Assembly: GCF_003113495.2 (NCBI RefSeq) | Contig: NZ_CP084506.1 | Coordinates: 2,666,001 to 2,730,000 of the forward strand | Direction: 5' to 3' | Origin: Edwardsiella tarda ATCC 15947 = NBRC 105688 | GTDB taxonomy: Bacteria > Pseudomonadota > Gammaproteobacteria > Enterobacterales > Enterobacteriaceae | Length of the DNA: 64,000 bases | In this document: positions 59,958 through 64,000 of the stretch, piece after piece | Position numbering within the stretch: the first letter of the stretch is position 1 | Layout: each line of letters begins with the position of its first letter | Notes under the pieces: model-generated | What the model was told of the DNA's origin: nothing | Seen by the model: the letters and a program-made list of their open reading frames with translations, nothing else | Databases searched by the model: none | Program-made: the position numbers and the translations under genes

Positions 59958-60695
59958 CGCAAACTCCCCCGGCGCAATGCGCTGCCAAGACTCATCGCAG
60001 GTCAGCGGCTGAGTCGCGATCACCGAGACGACGTCATCCGGCGTTGTCTCGGCCTGAAAATCGATCATCACATCCTCATCCACCAGCGTCGCCTGACCGA
60101 ATGGGGCACGACGCGTGATCCAGTGAAGTTGCGTACTGCAGTAGGCCATCACATAGCGGCCATCAGAAAGCAGCATGTTGAAGACACCACGTTGGCGCAA
60201 CGTATCGGCACACGCGGCGATAAAGCGAAACAGCGCCCGCTCGTCATGCGGGGGGTGAGGATAACGGGTATGCATCTGCTGCAGCAGCCAGCAAAAGGCA
60301 TACTCACTATCGGTCTCCCCGATCGGCTGGTAGTTACCGGTCGCCAACGTCAGGTAGTCATCGAGCTGGCCGTTGTGGGCAAAGGTCCAGTTGCGCCCCC
60401 AGAGTTCACGGGTGAAGGGATGGGTATTCTCCAGGGTCACGCTACCGCGATTCGCCTGGCGGACGTGTGAGACTACCGCGCAAGACTTGATCGGGTACTC
60501 ACGCACCAGGCGAGCGATCGGCGAGCTGTGACTGGGTAAGGGATCCTTAAAGGTGCGACAGCCCTTCCCTTCGTAGAAGGTGATCCCCCAGCCATCCTTA
60601 TGCGGGCCGGTACGGCCACCGCGCAACGCCAGCGCGGTAAAGCTAAAGCAGATATCCGTCGGCACATTGGCGCTCATGCCCAGCAGCTCACACAT
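59928..60695 (-). CDS. yafJ: Class II glutamine amidotransferase-like YafJ
   Basis: 255 residues from ATG at 60695 (MCELLGMSANVPTDICFSFT), the E. coli length. Cys2 after Met removal is the nucleophile. HKDGWGITFYEGKG, VSHVRQANRGSVTLENTHPF and WTFAHNGQL carry the Ntn glutaminase site. GAGGAG is just upstream. The product reaction is unknown. It follows gmhA, as in E. coli. Confidence 0.93.
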   Translation of the reverse strand: MCELLGMSANVPTDICFSFTALALRGGRTGPHKDGWGITFYEGKGCRTFKDPLPSHSSPIARLVREYPIKSCAVVSHVRQANRGSVTLENTHPFTRELWGRNWTFAHNGQLDDYLTLATGNYQPIGETDSEYAFCWLLQQMHTRYPHPPHDERALFRFIAACADTLRQRGVFNMLLSDGRYVMAYCSTQLHWITRRAPFGQATLVDEDVMIDFQAETTPDDVVSVIATQPLTCDESWQRIAPGEFALFCLGERQA

Positions 60696-60745
60696 TCCCG
60701 CTCCTCGCTCGTCTTGGGGCGAACACGACGCTCGCCCCAACGCCA

Positions 60746-61324
60746 TCAGGCCGCCATCTCTTTTTCGATCAGTTGGATCATGATATGGATCGCCTTGATG
60801 TGGATCTCCTGGATGCGATCGGCGTAACCGAAATGCGGCACGCGGATCTCCACATCGGCGCTTCCCGCCATCTTGCCGCCATCTTTGCCGGTTAGGGTGA
60901 TCACTTTCATCCCCTTGGCGCGCGCCGCCTCGATGGCTTTAATAATGTTGCCGGAGTTACCCGAGGTTGAGATCCCCAACAACACATCCCCTTCGCGCCC
61001 GACGGCTTCGACGTAACGCGAAAAGACATAGTCATAACCGAAGTCGTTGCTCACGCAGGAGAGATGGCTGGGATCGGAGATGGCGATCGCCGGATAGCCG
61101 GGACGGTTCTCACGATAACGCCCGGTGAGCTCTTCGGCGAAGTGCATCGCATCGCAATGCGAACCGCCGTTGCCGCACGAGAGCACCTTGCCACCGGCCT
61201 TAAACGAGGCGGCCAATAGCTGTGCCGCCTGTTGGATAGCCAGGATATTGGCCGGATCGGCCAGGAAATTATTCAGTGTCTGCGCCGCTTCGTTTAACTC
61301 GCTACGAATCAGATCTTGATACAT
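60746..61324 (-). CDS. gmhA: Sedoheptulose 7-phosphate isomerase
   Basis: 192 residues from [17 protein letters not shown] (61324), equal in length to E. coli GmhA; an ATG 6 nt earlier is also possible. SIS-domain blocks [60 protein letters not shown] and [15 protein letters not shown]. First step of ADP-heptose synthesis for LPS inner core. Confidence 0.97.
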   Translation of the reverse strand: MYQDLIRSELNEAAQTLNNFLADPANILAIQQAAQLLAASFKAGGKVLSCGNGGSHCDAMHFAEELTGRYRENRPGYPAIAISDPSHLSCVSNDFGYDYVFSRYVEAVGREGDVLLGISTSGNSGNIIKAIEAARAKGMKVITLTGKDGGKMAGSADVEIRVPHFGYADRIQEIHIKAIHIMIQLIEKEMAA

Positions 61325-61573
61325 GGGCACGCCTCATCAATGAGTTCAATCGGATTACTGATGCAGTGTAACGGATCGATCCCGAGAGGAGAAGCGAGGG
61401 CGCGTCCAACGATGGACACCTAAGGCGGCGCGTTTTTTTTCGTTTACCCGCCAATAGCGACAGAAAATAAGCCAATACGGGCCAACAATGCGCGCTAATG
61501 CCAAAAAACGAAAAACGGAAAAGAGAGGGACGGCGCGTCAAGCACGCGTCGTCCTCGATGACAGAGGATGGGG

Positions 61574-63548
<1,975 letters not shown>

Positions 63549-63711
63549 AAATACTCGCTGTCCAATACGCCGCAGGGCGCCGCACGCGGCATACCGCAGC
63601 CTGACTGATAAAAATCCGCAGGGAGTGTAAATCATTCCGACGACTTTGTTTAGCGCCCACGAATGCGCACCGAGCCAAAAACCTCCCGCTCAGAATGCGA
63701 TCACCGCTCCC

Positions 63712-64000
63712 TTACTCCTTGAAATCATTTGGATCAAGCGCATGGCGCGACAACAACTTATAAAACTCGGTCCGGTTGCGTCCGGCCATGCGCGCCGCAT
63801 GCGTGACGTTGCCCTTGGTGATCTGCAGCAGCTTACGCAGATAGTGCAACTCAAAGTGGTGACGCGCCTCGACGAAGGTCGGCAAGGCGCTATTCTCGCC
63901 CTGCAAGGCCTGTTCGACTAATGCCTCACTGATCACTGGCGCCGTGGTCAACGCCACGCACTGCTCGATCACGTTGACCAGTTGGCGCACGTTGCCCGGC
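63712..64000 (-). CDS. glrR: Two-component response regulator GlrR, C-terminal end
   Basis: Only the last 96 codons are present; the 5' part runs off the window. PGNVRQLVNVIEQCV is the end of the sigma-54 AAA+ domain, and GNVTHAARMAGRNRTEFYKL is the Fis-type helix-turn-helix of YfhA/GlrR. The protein activates sigma-54 dependent glmY expression. nadE lies downstream in the same direction. Confidence 0.9.
   Translation of the reverse strand, partial: PGNVRQLVNVIEQCVALTTAPVISEALVEQALQGENSALPTFVEARHHFELHYLRKLLQITKGNVTHAARMAGRNRTEFYKLLSRHALDPNDFKE

Overview
The window is enterobacterial chromosome carrying most of an integrated lambdoid siphovirus prophage. Bases 1 to about 39,300 are prophage, entered in the middle of the tail fibre/tip gene, so the left prophage end lies outside the window. 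Bases 39,302 to 64,000 are host DNA. The host genes (thrW tRNA, curA-like, proA, proB, crl, frsA, gpt, pepD, dcuC, pepT, dinB, apbE, dpaA/yafK, yafJ, gmhA, glnB, 540-residue nadE, glrR) are high in G+C and follow an order partly shared with Escherichia coli. The high G+C, the glutamine-dependent nadE next to glnB, and a decarboxylase-antiporter cluster by dinB suggest Edwardsiella or a close relative. That is an inference from gene content; no 16S or other marker is present.

The prophage is in lambda order. On the minus strand, read from high to low coordinate, are: cro-like, CII/YmfL-like, two small genes, O-like replication protein with an internal iteron origin, P-like loader, ANR-like protein, MT-A70 methylase, RusA, Rha, a winged-helix protein, a DUF968 protein and antiterminator Q. 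Next come the late genes: holin, SAR endolysin, DNA methyltransferase, an AntA/AntB antirepressor, Rz/Rz1, HNH, small and large terminase, portal, ClpP-like protease, HK97-type capsid, head-tail joining genes, tail tube, G/G-T frameshift chaperones, tape measure, M, L, K, I and J. The plus strand carries the S24-type CI repressor and a leftward-type operon: RdgC, five hypothetical proteins, a DnaQ-like exonuclease, a small membrane protein, a ParB-like protein, excisionase and integrase. The integrase ends 28 bp from the 3' end of the thrW tRNA, the attachment site.

The regulatory layout is well preserved. Three 15-bp operators lie over a consensus PR and a PRM that would give a leaderless cI mRNA. 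A matching set of three lies over a PL promoter beyond cI. A second immunity-like module (Arc-like, Mnt-like, two antirepressors) sits inside the tail operon between L and K, resembling P22 immI. Minus-strand intrinsic terminators recur through the late region, consistent with Q antitermination. Several extra genes interrupt the late operon: an exported protein between H and M, an AT-rich membrane protein and a small cytoplasmic protein on the opposite strand, and an antirepressor and methylase that split the lysis genes.

The host part holds proline biosynthesis (proBA), the sigma-S helper Crl, FrsA, purine salvage (gpt), two peptidases (pepD, pepT) with a DcuC-type carrier, a lipocalin, DNA polymerase IV, a group II PLP decarboxylase followed by a 206-bp MITE-like repeat and two tandem APC antiporters (probable acid resistance), FMN transferase ApbE, the peptidoglycan enzyme DpaA, LPS heptose isomerase GmhA, PII protein GlnB with NadE, and the end of response regulator GlrR.
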